Source: Liminaster sp045576355
GTDB taxonomy: Bacteria > Bacteroidota > Bacteroidia > Bacteroidales > UBA3663
NCBI GenBank assembly: GCA_045576355.1
Contig: JAZNGG010000011.1
Location: 1 to 44,700 of the forward strand
Reading direction: 5' to 3'
DNA: 44,700 nt
Shown here: positions 8,578-17,192 of the stretch, one piece after another
How the letters are laid out: every line of letters starts with the position of its first letter
Position numbering within the stretch: position 1 is the first letter of the stretch
Notes under the pieces: generated by a model
What the model was told of the DNA's origin: nothing
The model's input: the letters and a program-made list of their open reading frames with translations, nothing else
Databases searched by the model: none
Position numbers and translations under genes: made by a program

Positions 8578-9708
8578 ATGATACACTATTTAGATCTCAA
8601 ACGCCTGAATGCCCCCTACCAAAAGGAGATTTCCTCTGCTTTGACACGCGTCTTAGAGAGTGGGTGGTATCTCTTCGGCAAAGAGGTAGAATCTTTTCGC
8701 CGCCTTTGGGCGGACTATATAGGCACTCGCTTTTGCATCCCTTGTGCCAATGGTCTCGATGCACTGCGACTTGTGTTGCGGGCATGGATAGAGATGGGAA
8801 GACTGCATCCCGGAGATGAGGTAATCGTCCCTGCTAATACATACATCGCCTCCATACTCGCCATATCAGACAATAATCTTACCCCTGTCCCTATCGATCC
8901 TGACCCCGAAACATATCTTATCTCCGCTGACGTCATAGAGAAAGCGATTACACCCCAGACAAAAGCTATCCTCCCAGTACATCTCTACGGACAAGCCTGT
9001 GAAATGAACGAAATTATGAAGGTGGCTGAAAAGCATCAGCTTTTAGTGTTGGAAGATTGTGCTCAAAGTCACGGAGCCTGCTGCGAAATGCTTCAGAAAG
9101 AAAGAATCTGCGAACAGAAACGGACCGGAGCTTGGGGCAATGCAGGTGCATTCAGTTTTTATCCCGGCAAGAATTTAGGAGCCATGGGCGATGCAGGAGC
9201 TATAACCACTGATGATGAGGAGTTGGCTACGATCGTTGCGCAAATCGCTTTTTACGGATCAGTACGTAAATATGTCAATCGGTATAAAGGATTAAACTCC
9301 AGAATGGATGAATTACAAGCTGCCATTTTATCCATCAAGGCTCAGGATCTGGAGAACTGCAACAAACGCCGTCGGGAAATCGCCGACATCTATGATGCAG
9401 AAATCAATAATCCGAACATTTTACTTCCTGCTCGAAAGAGAGATCATGTCTATCACATCTTTCCCATACTCACTCCCAACAGAGATGGATTAAAGCAATA
9501 TCTGTCAGACAACGGCATAGAGACACTGATACACTATCCGATCCCCCCTCATCGACAAGAGGCGTATCGTGAATGGAATGCTTATTCTCTTCCGATAACC
9601 GAAAAAATCGCGGCCCAGGAACTCAGTCTGCCCCTCCATCAGGCAATGACTGATGAAGAGATTAATCAGGTAATCCAAGTGATTAACAGATGGAATCCGA
9701 TACAATAG
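8578..9708 (+). CDS. DegT/DnrJ/EryC1/StrS aminotransferase (FdtB-like)
   Basis: A PLP-dependent sugar aminotransferase of 376 residues, the usual family length. It is expected to transaminate the 3-keto sugar made by the FdtA-type enzyme upstream. The PLP lysine is K198 in FSFYPGKNLGAMGDAGA, the exact context of FdtB-type enzymes; the acidic partner is in VLEDCAQSHGA. The frame is open upstream to a TTG at 8491, but the conserved N-terminus (MIHYLDLKRLNAPYQKEI) begins at ATG 8578, so that start is preferred. About 96 bases separate it from the acyltransferase gene and 38 bases from the flippase. Confidence 0.92.
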   Translation: MIHYLDLKRLNAPYQKEISSALTRVLESGWYLFGKEVESFRRLWADYIGTRFCIPCANGLDALRLVLRAWIEMGRLHPGDEVIVPANTYIASILAISDNNLTPVPIDPDPETYLISADVIEKAITPQTKAILPVHLYGQACEMNEIMKVAEKHQLLVLEDCAQSHGACCEMLQKERICEQKRTGAWGNAGAFSFYPGKNLGAMGDAGAITTDDEELATIVAQIAFYGSVRKYVNRYKGLNSRMDELQAAILSIKAQDLENCNKRRREIADIYDAEINNPNILLPARKRDHVYHIFPILTPNRDGLKQYLSDNGIETLIHYPIPPHRQEAYREWNAYSLPITEKIAAQELSLPLHQAMTDEEINQVIQVINRWNPIQ

Positions 9709-9746
9709 TTTAAACCTTTTTCCATCTATATTCACATTAATAAATA

Positions 9747-11072
9747 ATGAGCAACATGTCTTCCGACTTCTCCTATAAAAAAATATTCCGCAACATCGGC
9801 ATCTTTGGCGGAGCGCAGTGCATTACTGTGCTGGCAGCTATGCTTCGAGCCAAAGCGGCAGCCCTTTTGATTGGAAGTGTCGGGATCGGACTAAATGCTC
9901 TCTTTAACACGATTTCCACTTTCATTACCTCCGTCTCCGGATTAGGGATCTCCTCCAGTGCTGTTCGAACTCTCTCTGACATCGATCAAGAGAGCACCTT
10001 ACAGGCAGAGGTGAGACGGGTACGGCGCTGGTGTATCATGACAGCCATAGGAGGTGGAGGTATTACCCTGCTGCTGGCACCTGTCTTCAGCAGGATATAT
10101 ATGAATGATTATCAACACATCGGCACCTTCTCCTTGCTGAGTATCATAGTCTTCATGTCGTTGATAGCTGGGGGAGAGATGGCCGTTTTGAAGAGTTGCA
10201 GACGGATCGCCTATTTGGCATGGGCAACGATCGCCTCCGCGATTATTTCTGTAGTGGTTGTTATCCCGTTTTTTTATTATTGGCGCTTGGAGGGCATCAT
10301 CGGAGGTCTTGTCATCAGCTCTGTCCTCAGTGCTGCAATTACAATAGTCTTGGGATGGCATACCACCCCCTCTATCGGTCTGTGGAGGAAACCGGCATCT
10401 GATTACCACCACCTTTGGCATCGGTCCCGCCCCATGATACTTTTAGGATTAGCTTTCGTCGGCTCCGGAATTATGGCTTCAGGCTCCGAACTTCTCATAC
10501 AGAGTTTCTTTGCGACGTCAGCCTCACTCTCTATGTTAGGACTATATCGAGCAGGATTTCAACTCGGTGTAACCTATCCGGGCACTATCTTCACTGCAAT
10601 AAGCAACGATTTTTATCCCCGACTTTCGGCAGCCAACAGAGACAAAGATTTGCGCAACCTATTGGTCAATAGACAAATATACAGCCTGCTTTGGATTGTC
10701 CTCCCTCTAACCATTATTTTCATCGTGGTCGTCCCATATCTGGTCCCACTCCTCTTTTCAGACGAGTTCTTGATTGTGATACCTATGGTGCGCATGATGG
10801 CTTTGGCATTACCCTTTAAGGCAATAACTCTCCCCATCGGCTGTCTCCCCTTAGCTTTGGGCAAATCCCTGCACTTCTTCATATTGGAATTGATCAGTTG
10901 GACATTATTTGTCGTCTTTGTCCTATTGGGTTATAACCAAGGAGGATTATTGGGAGCCGGTGTGGGAGTAGCGCTAAGTCAGTGGATCGATCTTCCCATC
11001 GTATGGCTATTCTGCCATAAGCATTATGACTACCATTTCAGTCTGTCACCGGCAAATATTCGGCGACAATAA
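9747..11072 (+). CDS. Wzx-type polysaccharide flippase (MATE/MOP superfamily)
   Basis: A 441-residue integral membrane protein with about 12 hydrophobic segments and no large soluble domain. The N-terminus (KIFRNIGIFGGAQCITVLAAM, then RAKAAALLIGSVGIGLNALF) and the overall spacing match O-antigen and polysaccharide translocases, which flip undecaprenyl-linked oligosaccharide to the periplasmic face. Its position directly after ketoisomerase, acyltransferase and aminotransferase genes supports export of a glycan containing an N-acylated amino sugar. No wzy polymerase is recognisable in the window. Confidence 0.85.
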   Translation: MSNMSSDFSYKKIFRNIGIFGGAQCITVLAAMLRAKAAALLIGSVGIGLNALFNTISTFITSVSGLGISSSAVRTLSDIDQESTLQAEVRRVRRWCIMTAIGGGGITLLLAPVFSRIYMNDYQHIGTFSLLSIIVFMSLIAGGEMAVLKSCRRIAYLAWATIASAIISVVVVIPFFYYWRLEGIIGGLVISSVLSAAITIVLGWHTTPSIGLWRKPASDYHHLWHRSRPMILLGLAFVGSGIMASGSELLIQSFFATSASLSMLGLYRAGFQLGVTYPGTIFTAISNDFYPRLSAANRDKDLRNLLVNRQIYSLLWIVLPLTIIFIVVVPYLVPLLFSDEFLIVIPMVRMMALALPFKAITLPIGCLPLALGKSLHFFILELISWTLFVVFVLLGYNQGGLLGAGVGVALSQWIDLPIVWLFCHKHYDYHFSLSPANIRRQ

Positions 11073-11144
11073 TTAGAAAGAAGAGTTCATAATCACTAAA
11101 TGAGAGATTGGGCACATCAATAAAAACATTATGATTTCATAGAA

Positions 11145-11810
11145 ATGAAACAATTACTTAAAAATATTTTCCGCATCAATTGGTGGGTCTCCTGGAGACT
11201 GAACACTCGGCTACTCCCTTGGTGGGATGCACTTCGCTTCCCAATTGTGGTCTATGGTTCTCTCCGAACAGAACTTCAGGGAGGAAAACTCATATTGCCG
11301 GCCCATGCTCCTTTTAGCACGTTAGTATTCGGTTCTCATCATGAGACCTACGTTGCCGCCTCCGGTAAAGCTCAATTTACACTTAATGGCACATGGCAAT
11401 TACATGGACCTTGTCACATTGGAGTTGATAGCTGCATCTATATTGGTCCTCAGGCTTATATGGAGTGTGGTAAAAACTGCTTCTTGGCTCGAGACACACA
11501 GATACATTGTTTCCATAAGGTTCTCATAGGTCACGACGTAAAAGCCGGAGAATGCTATATCACAGACTCTGCTGCCCATGAGATTATCCGTAAAGGTGCC
11601 CCCCAACCGATGACTGCTCCGGTCATTATCGGAGATCGTTGCTATTTAGGATTCCGTACTATTATGCTTAAAGGCACCCATATCCCCCCAGATAGCGTGG
11701 TAGGATCAGGAGCGATATGCACTCGGGATTATACATTGGAAGGCAATAGCGGATTGTTTCTGACCGGCATACCTGCAGAAGTAAGAGAAAGAGAGATTTC
11801 TGCCCGATAG
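11145..11810 (+). CDS. Left-handed beta-helix (hexapeptide) acyltransferase
   Basis: A 221-residue protein resembling WbbJ/WcaF-type O-acetyltransferases. Hexapeptide-type turns run from about 85 to the C-terminus (CHIGVDSCIYIGPQAYMECG, PVIIGDRCYLGFRTIMLKGT, IPPDSVVGSGAICTRDY). The N-terminal part is basic and aromatic (NIFRINWWVSWRLNTRLLPW), possibly a membrane-associated helix. The likely donor is acetyl-CoA and the acceptor a sugar of the same glycan, judged only by position between the flippase and PorZ. It could instead be the N-acyltransferase of the amino sugar, in place of the FemAB-like protein. Confidence 0.8.
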   Translation: MKQLLKNIFRINWWVSWRLNTRLLPWWDALRFPIVVYGSLRTELQGGKLILPAHAPFSTLVFGSHHETYVAASGKAQFTLNGTWQLHGPCHIGVDSCIYIGPQAYMECGKNCFLARDTQIHCFHKVLIGHDVKAGECYITDSAAHEIIRKGAPQPMTAPVIIGDRCYLGFRTIMLKGTHIPPDSVVGSGAICTRDYTLEGNSGLFLTGIPAEVREREISAR

Positions 11811-11843
11811 CTATAGACAATAATTAGATCAACAGCATAATCA

Positions 11844-14318
11844 ATGAAAAAAAGAGATCATACCAATAGCAATGTGCAACCGCACGGCAAATACAATCGA
11901 CACATTATGAGCGGTCTTCATCTCGGCATATACCGTATCGTTATCGGTTGTCTACTTTTCTTGCTCTTGCCTACACAAATGCTCAATGCTCAGCGTGTCG
12001 GAGAATGGCAAGTACACTCCAGTTGCTCCAACTTCGATCGGATGGTCAGATTTGAAGAGCATCTCTATCTTCTCTCAGACAATAATGTGTTCACCTGCGA
12101 CACTACAGATTTTCGTTTCACCCCTTTCACTCGTCTGAGTGGGCTCTCTGATGCCGGCATACAGTTTTTGGAGGTCTCTGAGGAACTGGGTATTCTCGCA
12201 TTCGTTTATGGTGATGGAAACATAGACTTGATGAATCGGGATGGGGAAATACATAACATTCCTGATCTGAAAAACAAAACAATCATCGGAGACAAGACTC
12301 TCTATGCTTGCCACTCTGACGGAAAGAGGCTCTATATTTCTGCCGGCTTCGGATTTATCATAGTCGATATGACACGTGGCGAGATTTCAGATAGTTTTAA
12401 CTTCGGAGAGTCATGCGATGCGGCATTTATCTTTGGAAAACATTATTATATGTCTGTTGCCTCCGGTCTATGGCATTGTCCTACATCATCCAATGCTTAT
12501 GATCGAGCTAATTGGCTTCTGATTAGTCCGGAGCGGATCAAAGACGTCTCTCTTTTCTCCCATCGGGAGACTTTACACTGCTGGTTCACAACTCTTAATA
12601 ACCAACTTTTCCGGTTGCTTACCGATGGAGAAATGAAACAACAATTCCCACATCGCAATCATTTCACATCGATAGCACATGTCGGAGATTATCTCTTCAT
12701 GCATGGATATGGATATATGACCTTGGATATCGATCTTGGGACTCTGTCATTTGGTTTTGACGAACCGATGCTCAATGCTGTAGATGTTGCTGTAAAGGAT
12801 TCTGCCACATTCTTCCTGCTCCATAAAAGTGAGGGGATATATCAACTACGGCTTAATGCCTTGCCCCAAGAAGATGCTACATCCTACGAAATCCTTGGAG
12901 ACAATGTCTTACCTCAAGGCATCGGCACAACGGCACTATATAATTTGAGCTTTACAGATGGTGTTTTAGTGGGCATCAGTGGCGCAAAACCACAACCAAT
13001 CCCCTATCAGTCCGGTATATTGGCGACCTATTCGGATGGGAGCTGGTACAATCTGACCGAAACCGACTACAACGATCAGCTCCTGCCCATGCCCTATCCC
13101 AGGAAACCCGACCTTCCCGACGCACAACTTCCTCCACCATCGCCCTCCTATTTCCGTGGATTGTCAGCACTTGCTCCGGACCCTCTTCATCCCGGCCGTT
13201 ATTACATAGGGAGTTTCCGCTACGGATTCTTTTATGTCGAGGGAGACTCTGTCATTGCACACTACAATGGAAATAACAGCAACATAGATTATCTGCTGGA
13301 TGACTTTGTGGCAGACTATGTCTCTGCAATATATCCTGACGAGAATGGGTATGTATGGTTTACCAACGGAACCGTCTCCCCCAACCTCAAATGTAAAACA
13401 CCCTCCGGGAAATGGCTTTCCTTCCCGATCTCTGGATTTGATGGTTCGCACACCATCCCAAAACTTTTTCAAGCTAAAAATGACCCCTATCGTTTTAAGT
13501 GGGTGCTTTGTACTTTCTCTTCGTCCAAGTGCGCCATGTATTATGATGCCGGAACACCTGAAGATAGGAGCGATGATGATTGTATCTCGTTTGCATCGCT
13601 TATCGACCAGGATGGCAATGTCATTACACCCAACTATTTCAATGACATAGCAGAGGACAGAGAGGGAAAGATTTGGCTTTTGACCACTTCCGGACCTTTT
13701 GTTATCGAATCTCCCATCGCGACATTTAAAACCCCAGGACAGGTAAGACGGATCAAGATCCCTCGTAATGACGGAACTAACCTCGCAGATTACCTCCTCG
13801 CGGATGTTAACACCACTTGCATTGCCATTGATGCTGCCAATCAGAAATGGATCGGCACACAAGGTGACGGAGTCTATCTCATCAGTGCAGACGGATTACA
13901 AACCATCCGACACTTCACCTCTTCCAATAGCCCTCTGATGACCAATGACATTCTCTCCATAGCTATCGATCATAATACCGGCATGGTATATTTTTCAACA
14001 GAAGGAGGGATCTGCAGCTTTGTATCTGATGCGATTGAGGGGAAAAATGATCTATCTAACGTCCTTTGCTGGCCCAATCCGGTCCGTCCCGAGTACTCCG
14101 GAGATCTCCACATCAGCGGACTGATGGACAACACTATGGTGCGGATCACCGACGTGCAGAATAATGTCCTCTATGCCACCACTTCCGTCGGAGGCATGGC
14201 ATCATGGAATCTCTGCAACAACTCCGGTTCACGTGTAAAAAGCGGTGTATATCTCATATATGGCTATAACGAGGAGGGTGAAGAAGGTGTTGTCGCCAAA
14301 GTATTAGTGATCAAATAA
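11844..14318 (+). CDS. porZ: T9SS anionic-LPS delivery protein PorZ
   Basis: An 824-residue exported protein with two beta-propeller regions (about 50-365 and 370-735) and a C-terminal beta-sandwich sorting domain (about 740-824, starting VLCWPNPVRPEYSGDL and ending VVAKVLVIK). In Porphyromonas gingivalis, PorZ is a surface component of the T9SS attachment complex that binds anionic LPS and hands it to the PorU sortase, which couples it to cargo proteins. Propeller-type repeats here include DENGYVWFTNGT and DREGKIWLLTTSGPFVIE. Two starts are possible: ATG 11844, and ATG 11907, which puts the signal peptide (LGIYRIVIGCLLFLLLPTQM) nearer the N-terminus. The gene follows the acyltransferase by 33 bases and precedes a glycosyltransferase by 23. 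Confidence 0.85.
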   Translation: MKKRDHTNSNVQPHGKYNRHIMSGLHLGIYRIVIGCLLFLLLPTQMLNAQRVGEWQVHSSCSNFDRMVRFEEHLYLLSDNNVFTCDTTDFRFTPFTRLSGLSDAGIQFLEVSEELGILAFVYGDGNIDLMNRDGEIHNIPDLKNKTIIGDKTLYACHSDGKRLYISAGFGFIIVDMTRGEISDSFNFGESCDAAFIFGKHYYMSVASGLWHCPTSSNAYDRANWLLISPERIKDVSLFSHRETLHCWFTTLNNQLFRLLTDGEMKQQFPHRNHFTSIAHVGDYLFMHGYGYMTLDIDLGTLSFGFDEPMLNAVDVAVKDSATFFLLHKSEGIYQLRLNALPQEDATSYEILGDNVLPQGIGTTALYNLSFTDGVLVGISGAKPQPIPYQSGILATYSDGSWYNLTETDYNDQLLPMPYPRKPDLPDAQLPPPSPSYFRGLSALAPDPLHPGRYYIGSFRYGFFYVEGDSVIAHYNGNNSNIDYLLDDFVADYVSAIYPDENGYVWFTNGTVSPNLKCKTPSGKWLSFPISGFDGSHTIPKLFQAKNDPYRFKWVLCTFSSSKCAMYYDAGTPEDRSDDDCISFASLIDQDGNVITPNYFNDIAEDREGKIWLLTTSGPFVIESPIATFKTPGQVRRIKIPRNDGTNLADYLLADVNTTCIAIDAANQKWIGTQGDGVYLISADGLQTIRHFTSSNSPLMTNDILSIAIDHNTGMVYFSTEGGICSFVSDAIEGKNDLSNVLCWPNPVRPEYSGDLHISGLMDNTMVRITDVQNNVLYATTSVGGMASWNLCNNSGSRVKSGVYLIYGYNEEGEEGVVAKVLVIK

Positions 14319-14341
14319 TTTCTGTTGAGACGAATTTACAC

Positions 14342-15310
14342 ATGTGTCAAGAACTCATTTCCGTCATAATCCCGGTCTATAATGCTCGTCCCTATCTGGC
14401 ACGCTGCTTAGACAGCCTTCTGAATCAGGATTATCCTCATAAGGAGATAATCTTAGTCGATGATGGTTCGACAGACGGAAGTGAGACACTATGTGATGAA
14501 TATGCCGAACGAGAGCCTGAGATCCTTGTCTTCCATCAGCCTAATGGAGGACCATCTGTGGCACGCAATACAGGATTGGCAGAAATACGGGGTTCATGGA
14601 TTGCTTTCGTTGATAGTGATGACGAGGTGCACCCCAATTATCTCTCCCTATTGCATCAACATGCCCAAGGTGCAGATATCATACAAGCTGTCAGTCGCCA
14701 CATGCCGGAGGGATTCCCTCCGATTCACAGCACATGTCGGCAACGAATGTTTTCCCCTGAAGAGGCATTAGAAAGCCTCCTTTACCAGCAATGTATCGAT
14801 GCATCTGTCCATGGCAAGCTCATCCGGAGTGAACTATTGCGAGACAACCGATTTGACCCACGCTATCAGGTATATGAAGATCTTGACCTCATCAGCCGCA
14901 TCATCCCATTCGCTCGGGAAATCAAGTGGATTGATCTCCCTCTCTACTCCTACCTCAAAAAGCCCGAAGGACAACTCTGCTCCGTCTCTGTCCGGCGCAC
15001 AGATGCTTTTGATGTGTGTAAAGGGATTATATCTCGACTTCAAAGAGACTTCCCGGCACAAATACCGGCAGGAGAAGACCGTCTGCTCAGTGTATCCTTC
15101 AATATCCTAAGACTTCTCTCAAAAGAGTCACATCCGGAGCGACATCCATTAGCGGACATATCATTCCGGCACATCACCGCACTCCGTTCCCACTGTTTTG
15201 GCAATCCTCACGTTAGGCTTAAAAATAAAGTCGGAGCACTTCTCTCATACGGGGGTCTATCATTCCTTTTATTTTGCTTCCGCACATTTGATAGGAATAC
15301 AGATACTTAG
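14342..15310 (+). CDS. Glycosyltransferase family 2
   Basis: A 322-residue GT-A fold glycosyltransferase. The N-terminal nucleotide-sugar domain (about 1-120) shows the standard family 2 motifs: ISVIIPVYNARPYLARCLDS, VDDGSTDGS, NGGPSVARNTGL and the metal-binding DSDDE near residue 98. No membrane segment is clear, although the C-terminus is hydrophobic (GGLSFLLFCF), which may anchor it to the inner membrane. It starts 23 bases after porZ and is the last gene of the plus-strand run. It probably adds one sugar to the glycan made by the same cluster; donor and acceptor cannot be read from sequence. Confidence 0.92.
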   Translation: MCQELISVIIPVYNARPYLARCLDSLLNQDYPHKEIILVDDGSTDGSETLCDEYAEREPEILVFHQPNGGPSVARNTGLAEIRGSWIAFVDSDDEVHPNYLSLLHQHAQGADIIQAVSRHMPEGFPPIHSTCRQRMFSPEEALESLLYQQCIDASVHGKLIRSELLRDNRFDPRYQVYEDLDLISRIIPFAREIKWIDLPLYSYLKKPEGQLCSVSVRRTDAFDVCKGIISRLQRDFPAQIPAGEDRLLSVSFNILRLLSKESHPERHPLADISFRHITALRSHCFGNPHVRLKNKVGALLSYGGLSFLLFCFRTFDRNTDT

Positions 15311-15403
15311 TAGGTTAAAATGAATGACGCCACCTTCGTGCAAACACTACATAGAAGACTGGAACTATATTTACACAAATATAATGTTTTTGCAAAAAGG
15401 AAA

Positions 15404-15495
15404 TTTACCGGATACCAATAGAATAATATTGTCCGGGGAAATGTTGTTTTTGAAACGCTTCATGATTTTTACCGGACACCAATAAGAATAATATT
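15404..15495. repeat. Pair of 27/28-bp direct repeats in the convergent gap
   Basis: Positions 15404-15430 and 15468-15495 carry the same element: TTTACCGGA, C or T, ACCAATA, an optional A, GAATAATATT. Copies start 64 bases apart, in the gap between the converging glycosyltransferase and lpxL-like genes. They contain no dyad and no ORF. The origin is unknown. Confidence 0.8.
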
Positions 15496-15516
15496 AACTT
15501 GAGGAATATGCACATT

Positions 15517-15542
15517 AAAAAAGGCAGACACATCGGTCTGCC
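15517..15542 (-). terminator. Terminator of the minus-strand run ending at the lpxL-like gene
   Basis: A perfect 7-bp stem (GGCAGAC / GTCTGCC, 15523-15529 and 15536-15542) with a 6-base loop. On the minus strand it is followed at once by TTTTTT. It begins 6 bases after the lpxL-like stop codon. Confidence 0.8.
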
Positions 15543-15548
15543 CATATA

Positions 15549-16484
15549 TTATCGTTTCCAGCGATCATGAGTCCAAAGCCAAAGGTGAGGAGCACGACGG
15601 ATGTCCTCTTCGAAAAGACGGAAGTAAGCATCAGTAACAGGGAATGGACTTGAAGGCTCAGAAGAAGAAGATGTTTCTCTATTTACTGTTGTCACATAGG
15701 CATCCAAAGACTCAAATGAGATCCGATAATACCCCCGTCGGGGACGTTCCACTCGAGCGTATGCGAAAGTGCTGCCCAACATCATACCGATTTTTTCCGA
15801 TCCGGTAAAGACTCCGGAAGGTTGTCCCAAAAAAGAAATAGTGTGATGTACATTCTCTCGTTTAGGCAACTGATCTGCTATACATCCCAAAAGAAAACCT
15901 CTCTTACCCGCACCGGGAGTTATGTCAGTATCATCATCACTTTGCATCTCCTTACGCAACTGCATCAGACGGCGCAAAGTGTGTTTCATCGGAATATTAA
16001 CTGCTCCCCAACGACTGCGCAGGTCAAGCATCCAACGATCAAAAGGTTTATTGCGAAGAGGATGATAGATCTGTGCCATCCCAACATCAGAGAGAGTTAG
16101 AGGAAGTGAAACAAGCCACTCCCAATTACCATAGTGTCCCAAATAACAAGTACAGAAGTCATGTCCGCATTCGGGTCCGAGCGTTGTGGTCAGGAGTTCT
16201 GTATTGGTAAATGTTACCCTCCGACGAAATTCATCTGCCGACATCCGCGTACCCTTAATGACTTCGAAAAACATATCACTGAAGTAACGATAAAAACGTC
16301 GCTCGATCTCTCTACGCTCTTTTTCGCTCTTCTCAGGAAAAGCTTTGCTAAGATTCTTTCGTACCACCTTGAGACGATAACGCACCACATGATGGAGGAT
16401 CGGACAAAGCAGATCACTCAACACATAGAGCACACCAAGTGGCAAACGTGCGATTAAGTCAATGAAAAAAAATCCTATTTTCAT
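15549..16484 (-). CDS. Lipid A biosynthesis lysophospholipid acyltransferase (LpxL/HtrB family)
   Basis: A 311-residue inner-membrane acyltransferase predicted to add a secondary acyl chain to the lipid A precursor. An N-terminal membrane anchor (FFFIDLIARLPLGVLYVLSD) precedes the conserved acyltransferase motif GHYGNWEW, which holds the H-x4-E catalytic pair. A later conserved segment is present (GCIADQLPKRENVHHTISFL). The C-terminus ends in PHLWLWTHDRWK, typical of the family (WxWxHxRWK). It is the last gene of the minus-strand run and starts 58 bases after folA. Bacteroidota lipid A typically has one such enzyme; LpxL or LpxM naming cannot be settled here. Confidence 0.9.
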   Translation of the reverse strand: MKIGFFFIDLIARLPLGVLYVLSDLLCPILHHVVRYRLKVVRKNLSKAFPEKSEKERREIERRFYRYFSDMFFEVIKGTRMSADEFRRRVTFTNTELLTTTLGPECGHDFCTCYLGHYGNWEWLVSLPLTLSDVGMAQIYHPLRNKPFDRWMLDLRSRWGAVNIPMKHTLRRLMQLRKEMQSDDDTDITPGAGKRGFLLGCIADQLPKRENVHHTISFLGQPSGVFTGSEKIGMMLGSTFAYARVERPRRGYYRISFESLDAYVTTVNRETSSSSEPSSPFPVTDAYFRLFEEDIRRAPHLWLWTHDRWKR

Positions 16485-16542
16485 AAATCTTATTATATGT
16501 TTCGTTATGACCTATGGCTGTTGGGACGGCAAGGAGCCATGA

Positions 16543-17025
16543 TCACTCAATCCGACGATAAACTTCAAACGTCAGATCGTAGGCATTGCGGTCATCTTTA
16601 GGACAAAGAGTAGCACTGATTAATTCCCACTCTTCCGAAGATACCTCCGGGATGGCAGCATCATATTGATCCACCACCGTATGCACACGAGTCAAGTAGA
16701 GACTATCGACCAATGGCCATGCCTCCCGATAAATTTGCCCGCCTCCGATGACAAAAGCCTCAGCACCCGCGGCAGCTAAAGCCTCAGCGAGAGAATGGAA
16801 GACTTCACAACCTTCGATGGTCAAACCTTTCTGACGACTGATGACCAGATTTCTTCTTCCCGGCAACGGACGGCCTATTGACTCATAAGTTTTACGTCCC
16901 ATCACAACCGGGTGGCCCATAGTAGTGGCCTTGAAATATTTAAGGTCAGCAGGGAGATGCCACGGCATGGCACCTTCGAGACCAATCGCATTATTTAAAG
17001 CGGCAGCAACAATAATTGATGACAT
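16543..17025 (-). CDS. folA: Dihydrofolate reductase
   Basis: The enzyme reduces dihydrofolate to tetrahydrofolate with NADPH in the cytosol. The 160-residue protein has the DHFR landmarks in order: N-terminal IIVAAALNNAIGLEGAMPWHLPADL (shown here as two motifs, NNAIG and PWHLPADL), GHPVVMGRKTYESIG, GRRNLVISR, and FVIGGGQIYREAWPLVDSLYLTRV. The length is typical. The acidic active-site residue is the D in PADLKYFK. The gene lies between rlmI and the lpxL-like gene on the same strand. Upstream of it is a 167-base gap with short repeats. Confidence 0.97.
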   Translation of the reverse strand: MSSIIVAAALNNAIGLEGAMPWHLPADLKYFKATTMGHPVVMGRKTYESIGRPLPGRRNLVISRQKGLTIEGCEVFHSLAEALAAAGAEAFVIGGGQIYREAWPLVDSLYLTRVHTVVDQYDAAIPEVSSEEWELISATLCPKDDRNAYDLTFEVYRRIE

Positions 17026-17033
17026 TTTTTGAT

Positions 17034-17184
17034 GTTGAAAGGGTTGAGAAGTTGAAGAGTTGAAAGGTTGAGGAGTTGAAAAATAAACTAATAAACCTCT
17101 AAACTTTTAAACCAAAAGAAGGGGCTGCGCCCCTGAGATGTGGAAAGATGAAAGCCATTCGCCATAGCCATCTGCCATAGCTAT
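17034..17184. repeat. Simple repeats and small palindrome between rlmI and folA
   Basis: Three elements are seen. First, a run of GTTGAA/GTTGAG-type hexamers (17034-17080). Second, a perfect GC palindrome GGGGCTGCGCCCC (17121-17133), which can form a 5-bp stem and might weakly terminate rlmI transcription. Third, a GCCAT-rich stretch (17154-17184) containing GCCATAGCCATC, just after the rlmI stop, that recurs at 32592-32628. Confidence 0.6.
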
Positions 17185-17192
17185 CGTCTCAC

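Noticed and set aside
13164..13862. 232-codon minus-strand frame within porZ
   Set aside because: Antisense shadow of a gene with clear propeller repeats; no signal peptide, motif or promoter of its own.
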